Below, piece after piece: positions 23,940 to 33,992 of a stretch of DNA of 64,000 nucleotides. The position numbers were made by a program, and so were the translations under genes. Where the stretch lies: assembly GCA_964612925.1 (NCBI GenBank), contig CAZTFU010000006.1, positions 22,377-86,376 of the forward strand. The letters run 5' to 3'. Under the pieces are notes generated by a model. It was given only the letters and a program-made list of their open reading frames with translations, had not been told where the DNA came from and made no database searches. The DNA comes from Phil1 sp964612925 (GTDB lineage: Bacteria > Bacillota > Clostridia > Christensenellales > CAG-138). Position 1 is the stretch's first letter. Each line of letters begins with the position of its first letter.

Positions 23940-25238
23940 TTATTCGTTCCTTATTGCCGCAAGGGGCGAAAGTTTCATTGCGCGCGTTGCGGGGTATAGA
24001 CCGGATATAAGCGCCACAAGCACGGAAAATGCAAGTGCGCCGATTGCAAGATATGCGGGGATAAGGCTTGTTAAGCCGCTTGATGCAAGGAATCCGTTCA
24101 GCACAAAGCTTAAAGCATAGCTTACACCAAGGCCGAGCGCACCGCCGAAAAAGCCGATGTACGCCGCCTCCGTAAGGAACAGAGCCGCAATGTTTCCCAT
24201 GCGGCAGCCAAGCACCTTGATTATGCCTATCTCCTTGGTGCGTTCGTATATGCTCATCATCATAGTGTTCATTATGCCTATTGCCGCAACAAGGAGCGAA
24301 ACGCCGCCTATCGCGCCGAGCAGATACTGCACCTGCTTTATTTGTTCTTCGCTTTGTTCAAGCCATTCCTGTATGCAATCCGCACCAAAGCCCATTGCCT
24401 CTATCTGTTCTTTAACGGCAAGCACGTCATCCGCACTTTCGCACTTTACAAGCACTTGACTGTAATTCTTCTTGTTATAGGAAATATAGTCACCGTTTTC
24501 CTTGGCAAGCTTTTCAAGCACGTCGATATCGATAAGGCAGTACCAAGAAAAATCGTTGCCGTTTTGCGATAATTGACCCGTGGGCTGCAACGTGTACATT
24601 CTGCCGCGAGTTTGGCCCGGCTCAACATAATAATCGTCGTACACGTTTGAATAATCAAACGTGAGCTTCAGCCGTGAACGGGAGGTTATTTTCGAATTGC
24701 CGTCCTTATCGATTGCGGGGCTCCAGCGGCTTGCGTTTGGGTCGTAAAAGTTGTCGTAAAAATACGAGGAAAGCACAATGGGTATCTTGCCGCCGCTTAT
24801 TTTGTTGCCGGCATATTCGCCCTCGCTCAGCTCAATGCCGAAAAGCTCCGCTTCATCCATATCTATGGCCATTATGCTTACATCGGTTGCATATTTGCCG
24901 CTTACCACCATGCCCCATGTGGTTATTTGCGGCATTGCGGCCTGAACACCGGGTATCTTTTTTATTGCGTCAACGGCCTTTTTATCAAGGGTCACCTCTT
25001 CATAGGTATAATAGCCGTCACTACTTTCCGTATAGCGGTAGTTATTCACGGTTATGTTGGTAAGGCTGCCCATGCTGGCATAGCTGTCCACAATGGATTG
25101 CTTCATGCCTACGCCAAGCGACACCATAACAACTATGCTGCTTGTGCCTATAACCATGCCAAGCACCGTAAGAAATGCCCTCAGTTTGCGCCGCCACAGG
25201 TTCAAAAATGCCGTGCGGAGCAGGTCGGGAAATCTCAT
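23940..25238 (-). CDS. MacB/FtsX-family ABC transporter permease
   Basis: A 432-residue permease. An N-terminal helix (about residues 20-45, LTVLGMVIGTSSIVVMVSLG) is followed by a large extracytoplasmic MacB_PCD domain (about 46-290) and three C-terminal helices of the FtsX domain (YLLGAIGGVSLLVAAIGIMN, then FFGGALGLGVSYALSFVL and YLAIGALAFSVLVALISGLYP). The last ends in the typical PATRAMKLSPLAAIRNE. It is the third gene of an operon with an accessory exported protein and an ATPase, with 4-bp overlaps. The likely job is export or mechanotransmission of a peptide or lipid; the substrate is unknown. Confidence 0.9.
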   Translation of the reverse strand: MRFPDLLRTAFLNLWRRKLRAFLTVLGMVIGTSSIVVMVSLGVGMKQSIVDSYASMGSLTNITVNNYRYTESSDGYYTYEEVTLDKKAVDAIKKIPGVQAAMPQITTWGMVVSGKYATDVSIMAIDMDEAELFGIELSEGEYAGNKISGGKIPIVLSSYFYDNFYDPNASRWSPAIDKDGNSKITSRSRLKLTFDYSNVYDDYYVEPGQTRGRMYTLQPTGQLSQNGNDFSWYCLIDIDVLEKLAKENGDYISYNKKNYSQVLVKCESADDVLAVKEQIEAMGFGADCIQEWLEQSEEQIKQVQYLLGAIGGVSLLVAAIGIMNTMMMSIYERTKEIGIIKVLGCRMGNIAALFLTEAAYIGFFGGALGLGVSYALSFVLNGFLASSGLTSLIPAYLAIGALAFSVLVALISGLYPATRAMKLSPLAAIRNE

Positions 25239-27007
25239 ATATCCTCCAACTCCTTAGCACGCTTCTTTTTAAGCAGTATTACGGTTACGACTATTGCGGC
25301 CGCAACCACTGCACAAAGCACTATTATAAGCCATGTGGGTATGCCGTTTGATGAGGAAGGATCCTCATAATCGCCAATCACGGGTTCATAGTAGCCCGCA
25401 TCGCCAAAATCGTCCGCGCTCGGGTCGTAAGCTTCGGTTACATAAAGGCTGAGCGGCAATCGTTCCTCCATTTGCTCCTCAAGCGAATCCTCATATGTTA
25501 TGACGATTTCGCCTTCTATCTGCCCCGCCGTCATGGTTATTATCGAAAAGTCGGCGCGCATGGTACTGCCCGCGGTCACGGTGCCTTGGAAAAAGCTTTC
25601 TTCCATTGAAAGACCGTCACCTTCAACGGTTATCATGCAGTTGTATATGGGGCTTCTGCCCATGTTGTACATTGAAAAATACACGGGTACGCTTTCGCCC
25701 TCAAGGGGTTCGCCGTCAACGGTGGGATCCTCGAATTTAAGGCGTATCTTCTGCATTATGGTAACGGGTATCGCCGCGGAGGATTCACCCTTTGCCATTG
25801 TTGCGGGCCTTGTTTTTGTTCCCTCGTAATCAAAAGCAAGATTAAGCTCATACGCCTTGGCTTCAGTATCGGGAGAGGTTGAAATATCCATGGAAACGGT
25901 TTTGCTTTCGCCCTTTGCAAGCTTGTCTATATAAACGGTGTTTGAACCGTTTGCGGGGGTAAGCTTGCCGGTTTCGGCATTGTTCGTCATGGTTATGAGT
26001 ATGCTTTCGGTATCCTCCTCACTTGAAGTATTGCGCACGGTGAAGGAAAGAGTGAACTCATCGCCCGCATATATCTTTTCGGAGGAAAACTCGTAGCTGT
26101 CCACTACAAGCTTTGGCAGAGCCTGGGTAGTTTCACCGCCGCTGCTACCGTCCGTACCCTCATAGCCCTTTGTTATGTTTACGAAAAGGCTTATGGTGCA
26201 GCTTTGCTTTTCGGCCGCCGTATCGCCCCACGCACGGTCATACGTTACAAGGAAATCCACTTTTTTAATGCCCGCCGTGGCCTTTTGGGCAAAGCGCAGA
26301 TCGAATTGGAATTCAAGTATCTGACTTGTGCCTATAAAACCGTTGTAGCCTGAAGTGTAGTCCACCTGCTCTATTTCAAACGGGAACTCCTCAAGGCTTG
26401 TTGACATTACGGGCGATGCCGTAACGTTCATAACGGGGCCGTCAATGCACACGAGCGGCAACCTTACTATTACTCTGTTGCCGCTTTTGCCTGAGGTTGT
26501 GGGCACTATAAGGCCGTTCGGGTCATAACTTGACAGCTTGAACGCGGCACCCGACTCGGTCTTTTCGTCGGTTGAAACTTGCTGCTGATCTACCGTCAGC
26601 ACAACGTTGCAGCTTTTTTCTATCTTGCCGCCGTTGAATGAGAATGTAACGGTATCAACGTAAGTGCCCGGTGTGCTCTTTGAAAATGACGGGCTGAGCA
26701 GTGTATCCGCACTGCTGTATGCGGGCACGGTGATGCCGTCCGCCGTCATTTTTTCGGGGAGGGCGGTGCCCTTTGTTCTAACGGTAGTGTCAAGCGTAAT
26801 ATCCGCGGCACCGTTGTTGGTGATGCTTACGGGAATGTATACCATGGTCGCGCCGACTATGGGCGTGCCCACGGAAACGGAAACATCCTTCGCCTCGGTC
26901 GTTGCGGGAGCGGAAGGAGCTTCATCAGCGCCCTCGGCAAGTGCAAAGGGACAAACGGCCATAGCGAGCATGGCCGAAAGTAATATGGCTAAAATCTTAC
27001 GTGTCAT
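25235..27007 (-). CDS. Large exported accessory protein of the ABC operon (COG1361-like)
   Basis: A 590-residue protein with an N-terminal signal peptide (about residues 1-24, ending ...FALAEG), a long extracellular part of beta-rich repeats and a C-terminal membrane helix (about 555-577) with a Lys/Arg-rich tail. The ectodomain shows CARDB/NEW-like pieces such as KLVVDSYEFSSEKIYAGDE (about 298-316) and FTVRNTSSEE. Such proteins accompany MacB-like ATPase/permease pairs in Clostridia and may act as the membrane-fusion or substrate-handling part. The gene overlaps both neighbours by 4 bp, so it is fully coupled. Confidence 0.8.
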   Translation of the reverse strand: MTRKILAILLSAMLAMAVCPFALAEGADEAPSAPATTEAKDVSVSVGTPIVGATMVYIPVSITNNGAADITLDTTVRTKGTALPEKMTADGITVPAYSSADTLLSPSFSKSTPGTYVDTVTFSFNGGKIEKSCNVVLTVDQQQVSTDEKTESGAAFKLSSYDPNGLIVPTTSGKSGNRVIVRLPLVCIDGPVMNVTASPVMSTSLEEFPFEIEQVDYTSGYNGFIGTSQILEFQFDLRFAQKATAGIKKVDFLVTYDRAWGDTAAEKQSCTISLFVNITKGYEGTDGSSGGETTQALPKLVVDSYEFSSEKIYAGDEFTLSFTVRNTSSEEDTESILITMTNNAETGKLTPANGSNTVYIDKLAKGESKTVSMDISTSPDTEAKAYELNLAFDYEGTKTRPATMAKGESSAAIPVTIMQKIRLKFEDPTVDGEPLEGESVPVYFSMYNMGRSPIYNCMITVEGDGLSMEESFFQGTVTAGSTMRADFSIITMTAGQIEGEIVITYEDSLEEQMEERLPLSLYVTEAYDPSADDFGDAGYYEPVIGDYEDPSSSNGIPTWLIIVLCAVVAAAIVVTVILLKKKRAKELEDI

Positions 27008-27819
27008 TTTATGATACCTCCCTGTTCTGATGGTGAAATTTTGTCCGCATCGGCACCCTCGGTACCGCCTTCCGCCCTGCGCGGCGGAGTAAGGTAGGTT
27101 GGAGAGGGGTTGATGCTTATGTCTACAACGCGGCCGTCAAGTATTTTTATTATTTTGTCCGCGTACAAGGCCATGTTCGGATCGTGCGTTACCATAATCA
27201 GCGTTTTGCCGCGGTTGCGCATTACGTCGCATATGGTACGCATGACCTCATCCGATGTGTTGGAATCAAGATTGCCCGTGGGCTCATCGGCAAATACAAT
27301 GTCCGGATCGCTTACCAATGCCCGCGCTATACCAACGCGCTGCTGTTGACCGCCGCTCATCTGCGAAGGCTTGTGCTTGAGGTGCTTGCCAAGTCCCATT
27401 GTGTTAAGGGCTTCTCTTGCCATAGCCTCGCGCTTTTTTCGCGGTACGCCGCGGAATGAAAGCGGGAACGCAACGTTTTCAACGGCCGTATAGTACGGCA
27501 TAAGGTTGAACGATTGGAAAATGAACCCTACATGCTTCTGCCTGAAAATGATAAGCTCACTTTGGTTCATTTTGTCAAGCCGCTTGCCGGCGATGACTAT
27601 TTCGCCGCCCGTGACCCGTTCAAGTCCAGCAAGCACATTCAACAGCGTCGATTTGCCGCTTCCGCTCGGGCCGATTATGGATACCATCTCACCCGGCATT
27701 ATGCTAAGATCCACCCCGCGCAGCGCCTGAATGTCAACACTGCCAACGCGGTATATCTTCTTTACATTCCTTGCCTGAATGATGGGCTGAACGGCATCCG
27801 CCTTTTTTGCGGTTTCCAA
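27004..27819 (-). CDS. MacB/LolD-type ABC transporter ATP-binding protein
   Basis: A 271-residue ATPase. Walker A GPSGSGKSTLLNVLAGLE (about residues 51-68), Q-loop FIFQSFNLMPY, ABC signature MSGGQQQRVGIARAL (about 157-171), Walker B DIVFADEPTGNLD and H-loop MVTHD are all intact. A Pro/Gly/Glu-rich tail of about 35 residues follows the fold. It is first in the operon with the exported protein and permease. GGGAG lies 6 nt before the ATG. Confidence 0.92.
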   Translation of the reverse strand: METAKKADAVQPIIQARNVKKIYRVGSVDIQALRGVDLSIMPGEMVSIIGPSGSGKSTLLNVLAGLERVTGGEIVIAGKRLDKMNQSELIIFRQKHVGFIFQSFNLMPYYTAVENVAFPLSFRGVPRKKREAMAREALNTMGLGKHLKHKPSQMSGGQQQRVGIARALVSDPDIVFADEPTGNLDSNTSDEVMRTICDVMRNRGKTLIMVTHDPNMALYADKIIKILDGRVVDISINPSPTYLTPPRRAEGGTEGADADKISPSEQGGIIK

Positions 27820-27921
27820 TTCATCTCAGCTCCCTTCATTATAAGCATAATATACTGACTATAATCATATTACTGTATATGCCATATTGCAAATGAACAA
27901 TGTGTGAATTTTCCAAAAAAA

Positions 27922-27958
27922 CGAAAAAACCGCCTCCGTTGCCGAAGGCGGGGCGGTT
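27922..27958 (-). terminator. Terminator of mrp
   Basis: On the minus strand AACCGCC ... GGCGGTT closes a 30-nt hairpin (27929-27958) and runs into TTTTTT. The inner part can also pair (CGCCTTC/GAGGCG type). Confidence 0.75.
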
Positions 27959-27968
27959 GATAAACCGT

Positions 27969-28817
27969 TTATTTTTTGTAATTGTCGGGCAGGGCCTGAA
28001 TTGCCGCAAATATTTCGTCAAGTCCGTCAAGCTGAACGGCCTCTATCTTGCCCTCGTCACTCAGCATTGCAACCACGGGATCTATGGGAAGTGATGTGCT
28101 TACGCCTATGCCGTGCTTTTCGGCAAGCTCCTTAACGTGACTTTCACCGAAGGGATATATCTTCCTTCCGCAGTCTGGGCAGGTGACATAGCTCATGTTC
28201 TCGACTATACCAAGTACGGGAATGTTCATAAGGTGAGCCATGTTTACGGCCTTTTCGACAATCATGCCAACAAGCTCCTGCGGGCTTGTTACGACGATTA
28301 TTCCGTCAAGCGGAATGGACTGGAACACCGTAAGCGGAACATCGCCCGTTCCCGGCGGCATATCGATGAACATTATATCCTCATGAGCCCATATAACGTC
28401 CTGCCAGAATTGCTTAACAACGCTCGCTATAACGGGTCCGCGCCAAACAACGGGCTTTGTAACATCGTCAAGCAGAAGATTTATGCTCATAACATCTATA
28501 CCCGTTGCGGTTTTCATGGGCAGCACGGCTTCTTCCGTGCTTTCGGCCATGCCGGTAAGGCCGAATACCTTGGGAATGGACGGGCCGGTTATGTCCGCAT
28601 CAAGCACGGCCGTGTCAAGTCCCGCTCGCTTTGCGGTAACGGCCAGCATGCTGGTTACAAATGACTTGCCAACGCCGCCCTTGCCGCTTACTATACCGAT
28701 GGTCTTATTGACGCGGCTGTGCGGGTTGAGCTTTTCGATAAAGTCCGTAGGTGATTGGCTGCGGCTTGCGCAGTTTTCGCCGCAGGAAGAACAATCGTGA
28801 TTGCAGTTTTCGCTCAT
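27969..28817 (-). CDS. mrp: Mrp/NBP35-type Fe-S cluster carrier ATPase
   Basis: A 282-residue deviant-Walker P-loop ATPase that carries and transfers [4Fe-4S] clusters to apo-proteins. It begins with a Cys-rich segment with CNHDCSSCGENC (about residues 4-15), as in NBP35-type proteins. The deviant Walker A is SGKGGVGKSFVTSML (about 44-58), followed by DADITGPSIPK and the ATPase motif DMPPGTGDVPLT. The cluster-bridging CPDCGRK (about 220) is present. GGAG lies upstream. Single-gene transcript. Confidence 0.93.
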   Translation of the reverse strand: MSENCNHDCSSCGENCASRSQSPTDFIEKLNPHSRVNKTIGIVSGKGGVGKSFVTSMLAVTAKRAGLDTAVLDADITGPSIPKVFGLTGMAESTEEAVLPMKTATGIDVMSINLLLDDVTKPVVWRGPVIASVVKQFWQDVIWAHEDIMFIDMPPGTGDVPLTVFQSIPLDGIIVVTSPQELVGMIVEKAVNMAHLMNIPVLGIVENMSYVTCPDCGRKIYPFGESHVKELAEKHGIGVSTSLPIDPVVAMLSDEGKIEAVQLDGLDEIFAAIQALPDNYKK

Positions 28818-28981
28818 AGTGTATCTCCGTTTTTGTTTTTGGCATATTGCTATGCTACCCCTATATAATACGCCATATTCGCATTATAGTCAAAGATACA
28901 TAAAAATTAAAAGGAAATATCGCTTGATTATTTGGTTAATGTGTGGCAATATGGCATATGTATATGGAGGAACGGAGAAAG

Positions 28982-30085
28982 ATGACTCTTTTTGGATACA
29001 TACGGCATTTGGCTGTATGCCTGCTTATTTGTGTGCTGCTTTGCGGCTGTACCGCGCAAAGCGCACTGAACGCATATCAAACCCCTGTCGCAACGGCAGA
29101 ACCTACCGAAACACCTATTCCAACGCCCACGCCCGAGCCCACAGTGAATACCGAACCGGATGATGAAGTGCTTTGCTCCCTTTGTGAGGAGGAGTTCAAG
29201 TACCTTTTTGAACTTGACTTTTCGCACTATGATTATGCTTCCGACGGGATGCTCGACATGGTGGGACTGATAGCAAAACACTCCGTATATACTCAGCTTT
29301 GTGAGGATGTTCGCTCCGTTGCCGAGGCATGCGCACAGGCGGCGGTACTGCGTGCAAAGCCGCTTAAAGCGTGCATTGAGAATACAAAGGCCGAGGTAAC
29401 ATCCGAACTTGATTGGCGGCTTATGGCCGCGGTATGTGTGGCGGAGGATGACCCCACCGCTGCGGTTGCAAACGCCATAACCGTAAAGGCCGTGATAGAA
29501 AACGGCGATACGCTTTCAATAAGCGTTTCTCTTCCTGATTTTGACTTACTTTTCGGCCAAAGCGAAAGCGAAGCGTTCCACACCGCGCTTGGCCTTTTCA
29601 GCTACTTGAACACGACCTATGACGATGACGGACAGCTTACGGACAACAGCGGCGAATATGAGCTGAGCGACGAGTATATTTCAACCATAATCGATCCGCT
29701 GCCAAGGCGCCATATAAAGGATGGTTGGTACGGCGACAGATCAAAGTCCACTCGTCGCCATATGGGTACCGATATCCGTGCGGACGAATGGAGCAAAATA
29801 CCATCCTGCACATGCGGCACGGTCGTGCGTATAGGCTATGACCCGATATCGGGCAACTTTGTCACCGTGAAGGATGATTACGGCTTTTATTATTCGTATT
29901 GCCATATGGTTGAACTTACAACGTTCCTCAACGAGGGTGATCGCGTGGAAGCGGGTCAGCTCATAGGCTATGTTGGGGATACGGGCAACAGCGATGCGCC
30001 GCACCTGCATCTTTCGATAATTACACCCGAATATGTGTACATAAATCCGTACCCCGTGCTAAGGCGCGTAAGGTATGGAGACTGA
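28982..30085 (+). CDS. M23 (LytM) peptidase lipoprotein
   Basis: A 367-residue protein with a lipoprotein signal (LLICVLLCGC, cysteine near residue 22) and a short Thr/Pro linker. A middle domain of about 190 residues is unrecognised. The C-terminal LytM domain has RRHMGTDIRA (about 258-267) and PHLHLSI (about 342-348), so both zinc-binding motifs are kept. It would act at the cell wall. Start taken at ATG 28982, just after GGAG; an in-frame ATG at 28943 is less likely. It is a paralogue of the minus-strand M23 protein at 17516. Confidence 0.85.
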   Translation: MTLFGYIRHLAVCLLICVLLCGCTAQSALNAYQTPVATAEPTETPIPTPTPEPTVNTEPDDEVLCSLCEEEFKYLFELDFSHYDYASDGMLDMVGLIAKHSVYTQLCEDVRSVAEACAQAAVLRAKPLKACIENTKAEVTSELDWRLMAAVCVAEDDPTAAVANAITVKAVIENGDTLSISVSLPDFDLLFGQSESEAFHTALGLFSYLNTTYDDDGQLTDNSGEYELSDEYISTIIDPLPRRHIKDGWYGDRSKSTRRHMGTDIRADEWSKIPSCTCGTVVRIGYDPISGNFVTVKDDYGFYYSYCHMVELTTFLNEGDRVEAGQLIGYVGDTGNSDAPHLHLSIITPEYVYINPYPVLRRVRYGD

Positions 30086-30183
30086 TTTTTGCTTTTTCGC
30101 CAAAAGAAATAATTCCACTGTACTAAAAAGTGGGTTTGCATTATAATTAAGTGGATAACTAATTATGCCGCGGAGGGTAATTT

Positions 30184-31485
30184 ATGCCAAATAAGGCCGA
30201 ACGCGAAGCTAAACGCTTTACCAAAGAAGAAAAGTCCTGGATAATGTATGACTGGGCGAACTCCATTTACGCAACGAACATAATGGCAGCCATATTCCCG
30301 ATTTACTTTGCCATGCAGGCAAACGAAACGGGCAATATGCTTTACGGCTTTGCCGTAAGCGCGGCGGCACTTGTGGTTGCCGTGCTTGCGCCTATACTCG
30401 GCGCGGTGGGCGATTTTTCGGGCATGAAGAAAAAGCTGTTTTCGGGCTTTCTCATCGTCGGCCTTGTGTTCACGGCGGTAATGGCCGCATTCGAGGATTG
30501 GCGGCTGATGCTTATCGGCTTTATCCTTTCGAAAATAGGCTTTTCGGGCACCTGCCTTTTCTATGATTCATTCCTGACGGATGTTACCACGCCCGACAGG
30601 ATGGACCGTGTTTCCTCTTGGGGATACGCAATGGGCTATATAGGCGGCAGCACCATTCCGTTTATAATATCGATCGCCATAATGCTGCTAATGAACCAAA
30701 GCGTGCTTTCTTATAAAATTGCCATACTTATTGTCGTTGTGTGGTGGGCGATATTCAGCATACCCTTCCTTAAAAACGTAAAGCAGAAATACAGCGTTGA
30801 CAAGCCGCCCAAGGCCCTTGCGAGAGAAGCCTTCCGCAATGCGTGGAAAACGTTTAAGGACATAATGAAGGATAAGAAGATACTGTTCTTCATAATAGCA
30901 TATTTCTTCTATATAGACGGTGTTGACACCATAATATCCATGGCCACGAATTACGGCGAAACGCTCGGACTTGGCGCAATAGGCATGATACTTGCGCTGC
31001 TTGTAACGCAGATAGTTGCCGTGCCATTCAGCATACTTTTCGGCAACCTTGCCAAAAAGGTCGGCGCAATGAAGATGATAACGATAGCCGTGTGCGTGTA
31101 TTTTGTCATAACGATACTGGGCTTTTTCATGGGGCTGAATATAGAACAGGCGCAGCTTGTGGGCGGCGATATAGAGCTTGCAACAAAGCAAAGCAGTGTA
31201 TTGTTCTGGATACTTGCAACGCTTGTCGGCACCGTGCAGGGCGGCATACAGGCACTTTCACGCAGCTATTTCGGTCAGCTTATTCCGCCCGAGCGTTCGA
31301 ATGAGTATTACGGCTTCCTTGATATATTCGGTAAATTCTCCTGCGTTATCGGCCCCGCACTTTATGCCGCAACATATGCGGCGACCGGCAGGGCATCGCT
31401 TGGCATACTCAGCATAATAGTGCTTTTCTTTGCGGGCATAATCGCACTTATGATGGGAAGGAAATATATGAAAGCCGGTGAGTAA
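30184..31485 (+). CDS. MFS transporter, UMF1/Atg22-like
   Basis: A 433-residue twelve-helix transporter. The N-terminal WIMYDWANSIYATNIMAA (about residues 19-36) is the signature of the UMF1/Atg22-like MFS group; yeast Atg22 exports amino acids from the vacuole. The bacterial substrate is unknown. A GGAGG site precedes the ATG. Its stop overlaps the radC start region by 8 bp, so the two are translationally linked. Confidence 0.88.
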   Translation: MPNKAEREAKRFTKEEKSWIMYDWANSIYATNIMAAIFPIYFAMQANETGNMLYGFAVSAAALVVAVLAPILGAVGDFSGMKKKLFSGFLIVGLVFTAVMAAFEDWRLMLIGFILSKIGFSGTCLFYDSFLTDVTTPDRMDRVSSWGYAMGYIGGSTIPFIISIAIMLLMNQSVLSYKIAILIVVVWWAIFSIPFLKNVKQKYSVDKPPKALAREAFRNAWKTFKDIMKDKKILFFIIAYFFYIDGVDTIISMATNYGETLGLGAIGMILALLVTQIVAVPFSILFGNLAKKVGAMKMITIAVCVYFVITILGFFMGLNIEQAQLVGGDIELATKQSSVLFWILATLVGTVQGGIQALSRSYFGQLIPPERSNEYYGFLDIFGKFSCVIGPALYAATYAATGRASLGILSIIVLFFAGIIALMMGRKYMKAGE

Positions 31486-32224
31486 CGCCGTGGAAGGATT
31501 GGAAGGACACAGGCAAAGACTTAGAGAAGAATTCCTTGAAAAGGGTGTTGCGGGCATGAAGGAAAGGGATGTTCTCGAACTTTTGCTTACATATGCAATA
31601 CCGCGAAGAGATGTACAACCGCTGGCGACTGCGCTTTTGAGGGCTTACGGCAGCTTATCAAAGCTGTTGAAGGCACACCCGAAGGAGCTGTGTCAATTTG
31701 ACGGCGTAGGAGAAAGAACGGCCGTGTTTATTTCGCTTATAGGCGGCATACGCAGTCTGCGCAGGTACCCCAAGGAAATGCAACCGTTGACAAACGTATA
31801 CAGCGCGGTAAACTTCTGCGCCGAAATGTTTGAAAATGCCGCAAATGAAGAAATGCATATGGTGTGCCTTGATGCGCAAAAGCGTGTTTTGCACTGCGAC
31901 AGGATAGCCACGGGCATTATCAATTCTATTTCGATACATCCGCGCACGGTGGTGGAGATAGCACTTCGCCACGGGGCCGTGTATGTTATACTCTGCCATA
32001 ATCACCCAAGCGGCATGGTCTACCCGTCAAACGATGATAAAACCGCTACGGACAGCATAGATGTGGCACTTCTCAGTATCGGAATAGAGCTATATGACCA
32101 TATTATTGTTGGGGACGGTATAACATACAGCATAAAGCGGGAAAAGACAATGGATATCGACCCGAACTGGAGAGACGTATTGAAAAGGCTTAATGAACAG
32201 GAGGGGGAGGAATATGAACTCTGA
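31478..32224 (+). CDS. radC: RadC-family JAB/MPN metalloprotease-fold protein
   Basis: A 248-residue RadC protein. An N-terminal helix-hairpin-helix region (ELCQFDGVGERTAVFISL, about residues 69-86) is followed by the JAMM domain with the zinc motif HNHPSG (about 174-179) and a downstream D. The old DNA-repair assignment of RadC is not supported in general; biochemical function is unknown. GTG at 31478 and GTG at 31490 are both possible starts. It overlaps the next gene by 11 bp. Confidence 0.9.
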   Translation: MSNAVEGLEGHRQRLREEFLEKGVAGMKERDVLELLLTYAIPRRDVQPLATALLRAYGSLSKLLKAHPKELCQFDGVGERTAVFISLIGGIRSLRRYPKEMQPLTNVYSAVNFCAEMFENAANEEMHMVCLDAQKRVLHCDRIATGIINSISIHPRTVVEIALRHGAVYVILCHNHPSGMVYPSNDDKTATDSIDVALLSIGIELYDHIIVGDGITYSIKREKTMDIDPNWRDVLKRLNEQEGEEYEL

Positions 32225-33980
32225 TTTGGAAAAGGATAATGAAAGCATACGGGAGTATCTTCGTTGGCGAGCGCAAACTTGCCTTGATGCGGAGCTTGAA
32301 GGTGAGCTTGCATCAATAGAAAACGAACCCGATAAAATAAAGGAAAGGTTCTATAGGCCGCTTGAATTTGGCACAGCGGGGCTTAGGGGCATTATAGGCG
32401 CGGGAACCAACCGAATGAATGTACCCGTTGTAAGGCGGGCAACGCTCGGCCTTGCGGATTACATACTCGACTTTGAAAACGGGGCTGAACGCGGCGTGGC
32501 CATCGCATACGATTCGCGCAACAAAAGCCGCATCTTTGCCGAAACCGCCGCACTTACGCTCTGTGAAGCGGGGATAAAGACATACCTATATGATTCTTTG
32601 AGGCCGGTACCCATGCTTTCGTATACGGTGCGTTCACGCAACTGTATTGCGGGCATTGTAATAACCGCAAGCCATAATACAAGCGAATACAACGGTTACA
32701 AGGTATATTGGCAGGACGGCGGTCAGGTGAACCCGACCCATGCCAAGGCTATATACGAGCGCATATGCACCCACGATTATTTTGAAGAAGTGAGTATAAG
32801 CGCGTGGCAGGCACGGCAAAACGGCCTTTTGACAATGCTTTGTGACACGGATGATGAACCCTATTACCGCGACACGCTTAGCGTTTTGCAATGCGCGGAG
32901 CTGCTGCATGAACACGGCGATGCGGTGAAGATAGTATATACGCCGCTTCATGGCAGCGGAAATAAACCCGTGCGTACAATACTCAATCTTGCGGGGCTGT
33001 CAAACGTATACACGGTAGCCGAACAGCAGGAACCCGATGGCAATTTTCCCACCGTAGCCGCGCCGAATCCGGAGGATCCGAATGCGTTTACGCTTGCGCT
33101 TGAGCTTGCACGGGCAAAGCAGGCGGACATTATAATTGCCACAGACCCCGATGCGGATAGGATGGGCCTTGCCGTGCGGGATAACGATGGCCGTTATTGC
33201 GTGCTTAGCGGCAACAAAATAGGTTGTTTGCTTTTATATTATATTTTGAGTGCCATGCAGCGGCGCGATGCAATACCCAAGGATGCATTTGCTGTAAAAA
33301 GCATCGTTTCCACACGCCTTGCGGATGCAATATGCGCGCATTTCGGCATAAGGGCAGTGAATACGCCCACGGGCTTCCGCTTTATTTCGCAGGCCATAGA
33401 GAACAGCCGTGCTACTGGCGAAGGCACGTTTGTATTCGGCTTTGAGGAAAGCTACGGCTTCCTTGCGGGCGGGTATTCACGGGATAAGGATGCCGTGTGT
33501 GCCGCTCTCCTTGCGGCGGAGGCGTGCGCATATTACAAAACCCAAGGTAAGACCCTTCTTGACGCAATGGAAGAAATAGCTACGATGTGCGGCCATTTCA
33601 CCGAGGGTGCAAAAAGCTATACTCTCGGCGGCATGGAGGGCATGCAACGCATAGCGGGTGCAATGCAATCGTTAAGGCGGGACATTCCCCGCGAATTCGG
33701 CGGTATAACCGTTAATAGGTTTGAGGATATGCTTTCGGGTGCGGCGGTAGATTTTACACTGGACGCGGAAACTCCGATTAAAAGCGAAGTCGTCGGCATG
33801 GATGCCGTGCGCTTTTTGCTTGATAACGGAGCGTGGGTATGTATAAGACCGAGCGGCACGGAGCCTAAGCTTAAACTTTATGCGGGTGCAAACGCAAAAA
33901 CGGAAGAAGAAGCGAAGCTTATCACACAGCGTATTATGAATGCGGCGGACGATAAGTTGAATGTACTTATGAAAGGATAG
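32214..33980 (+). CDS. pgcA: Phospho-sugar mutase (alpha-phosphoglucomutase, PgcA type)
   Basis: A 588-residue alpha-D-phosphohexomutase that interconverts glucose-1-phosphate and glucose-6-phosphate. The N-terminal EFGTAGLRGIIGAGTNRMN (about residues 43-61) and the active-site serine motif TASHNTSEYNGYK (about 149-161; the usual TASHNP has Thr here) are visible. The metal-binding DPDADR (about 310-315), the sugar-binding FGFEESYGFL (about 415-424) and the phosphate-binding RPSGTEPKLKLY (about 549-560) follow. Start taken at ATG 32214, right after GGAGGGGGAGG and inside radC. Confidence 0.92.
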   Translation: MNSDLEKDNESIREYLRWRAQTCLDAELEGELASIENEPDKIKERFYRPLEFGTAGLRGIIGAGTNRMNVPVVRRATLGLADYILDFENGAERGVAIAYDSRNKSRIFAETAALTLCEAGIKTYLYDSLRPVPMLSYTVRSRNCIAGIVITASHNTSEYNGYKVYWQDGGQVNPTHAKAIYERICTHDYFEEVSISAWQARQNGLLTMLCDTDDEPYYRDTLSVLQCAELLHEHGDAVKIVYTPLHGSGNKPVRTILNLAGLSNVYTVAEQQEPDGNFPTVAAPNPEDPNAFTLALELARAKQADIIIATDPDADRMGLAVRDNDGRYCVLSGNKIGCLLLYYILSAMQRRDAIPKDAFAVKSIVSTRLADAICAHFGIRAVNTPTGFRFISQAIENSRATGEGTFVFGFEESYGFLAGGYSRDKDAVCAALLAAEACAYYKTQGKTLLDAMEEIATMCGHFTEGAKSYTLGGMEGMQRIAGAMQSLRRDIPREFGGITVNRFEDMLSGAAVDFTLDAETPIKSEVVGMDAVRFLLDNGAWVCIRPSGTEPKLKLYAGANAKTEEEAKLITQRIMNAADDKLNVLMKG

Positions 33981-33992
33981 TGTGAAGAGGAA

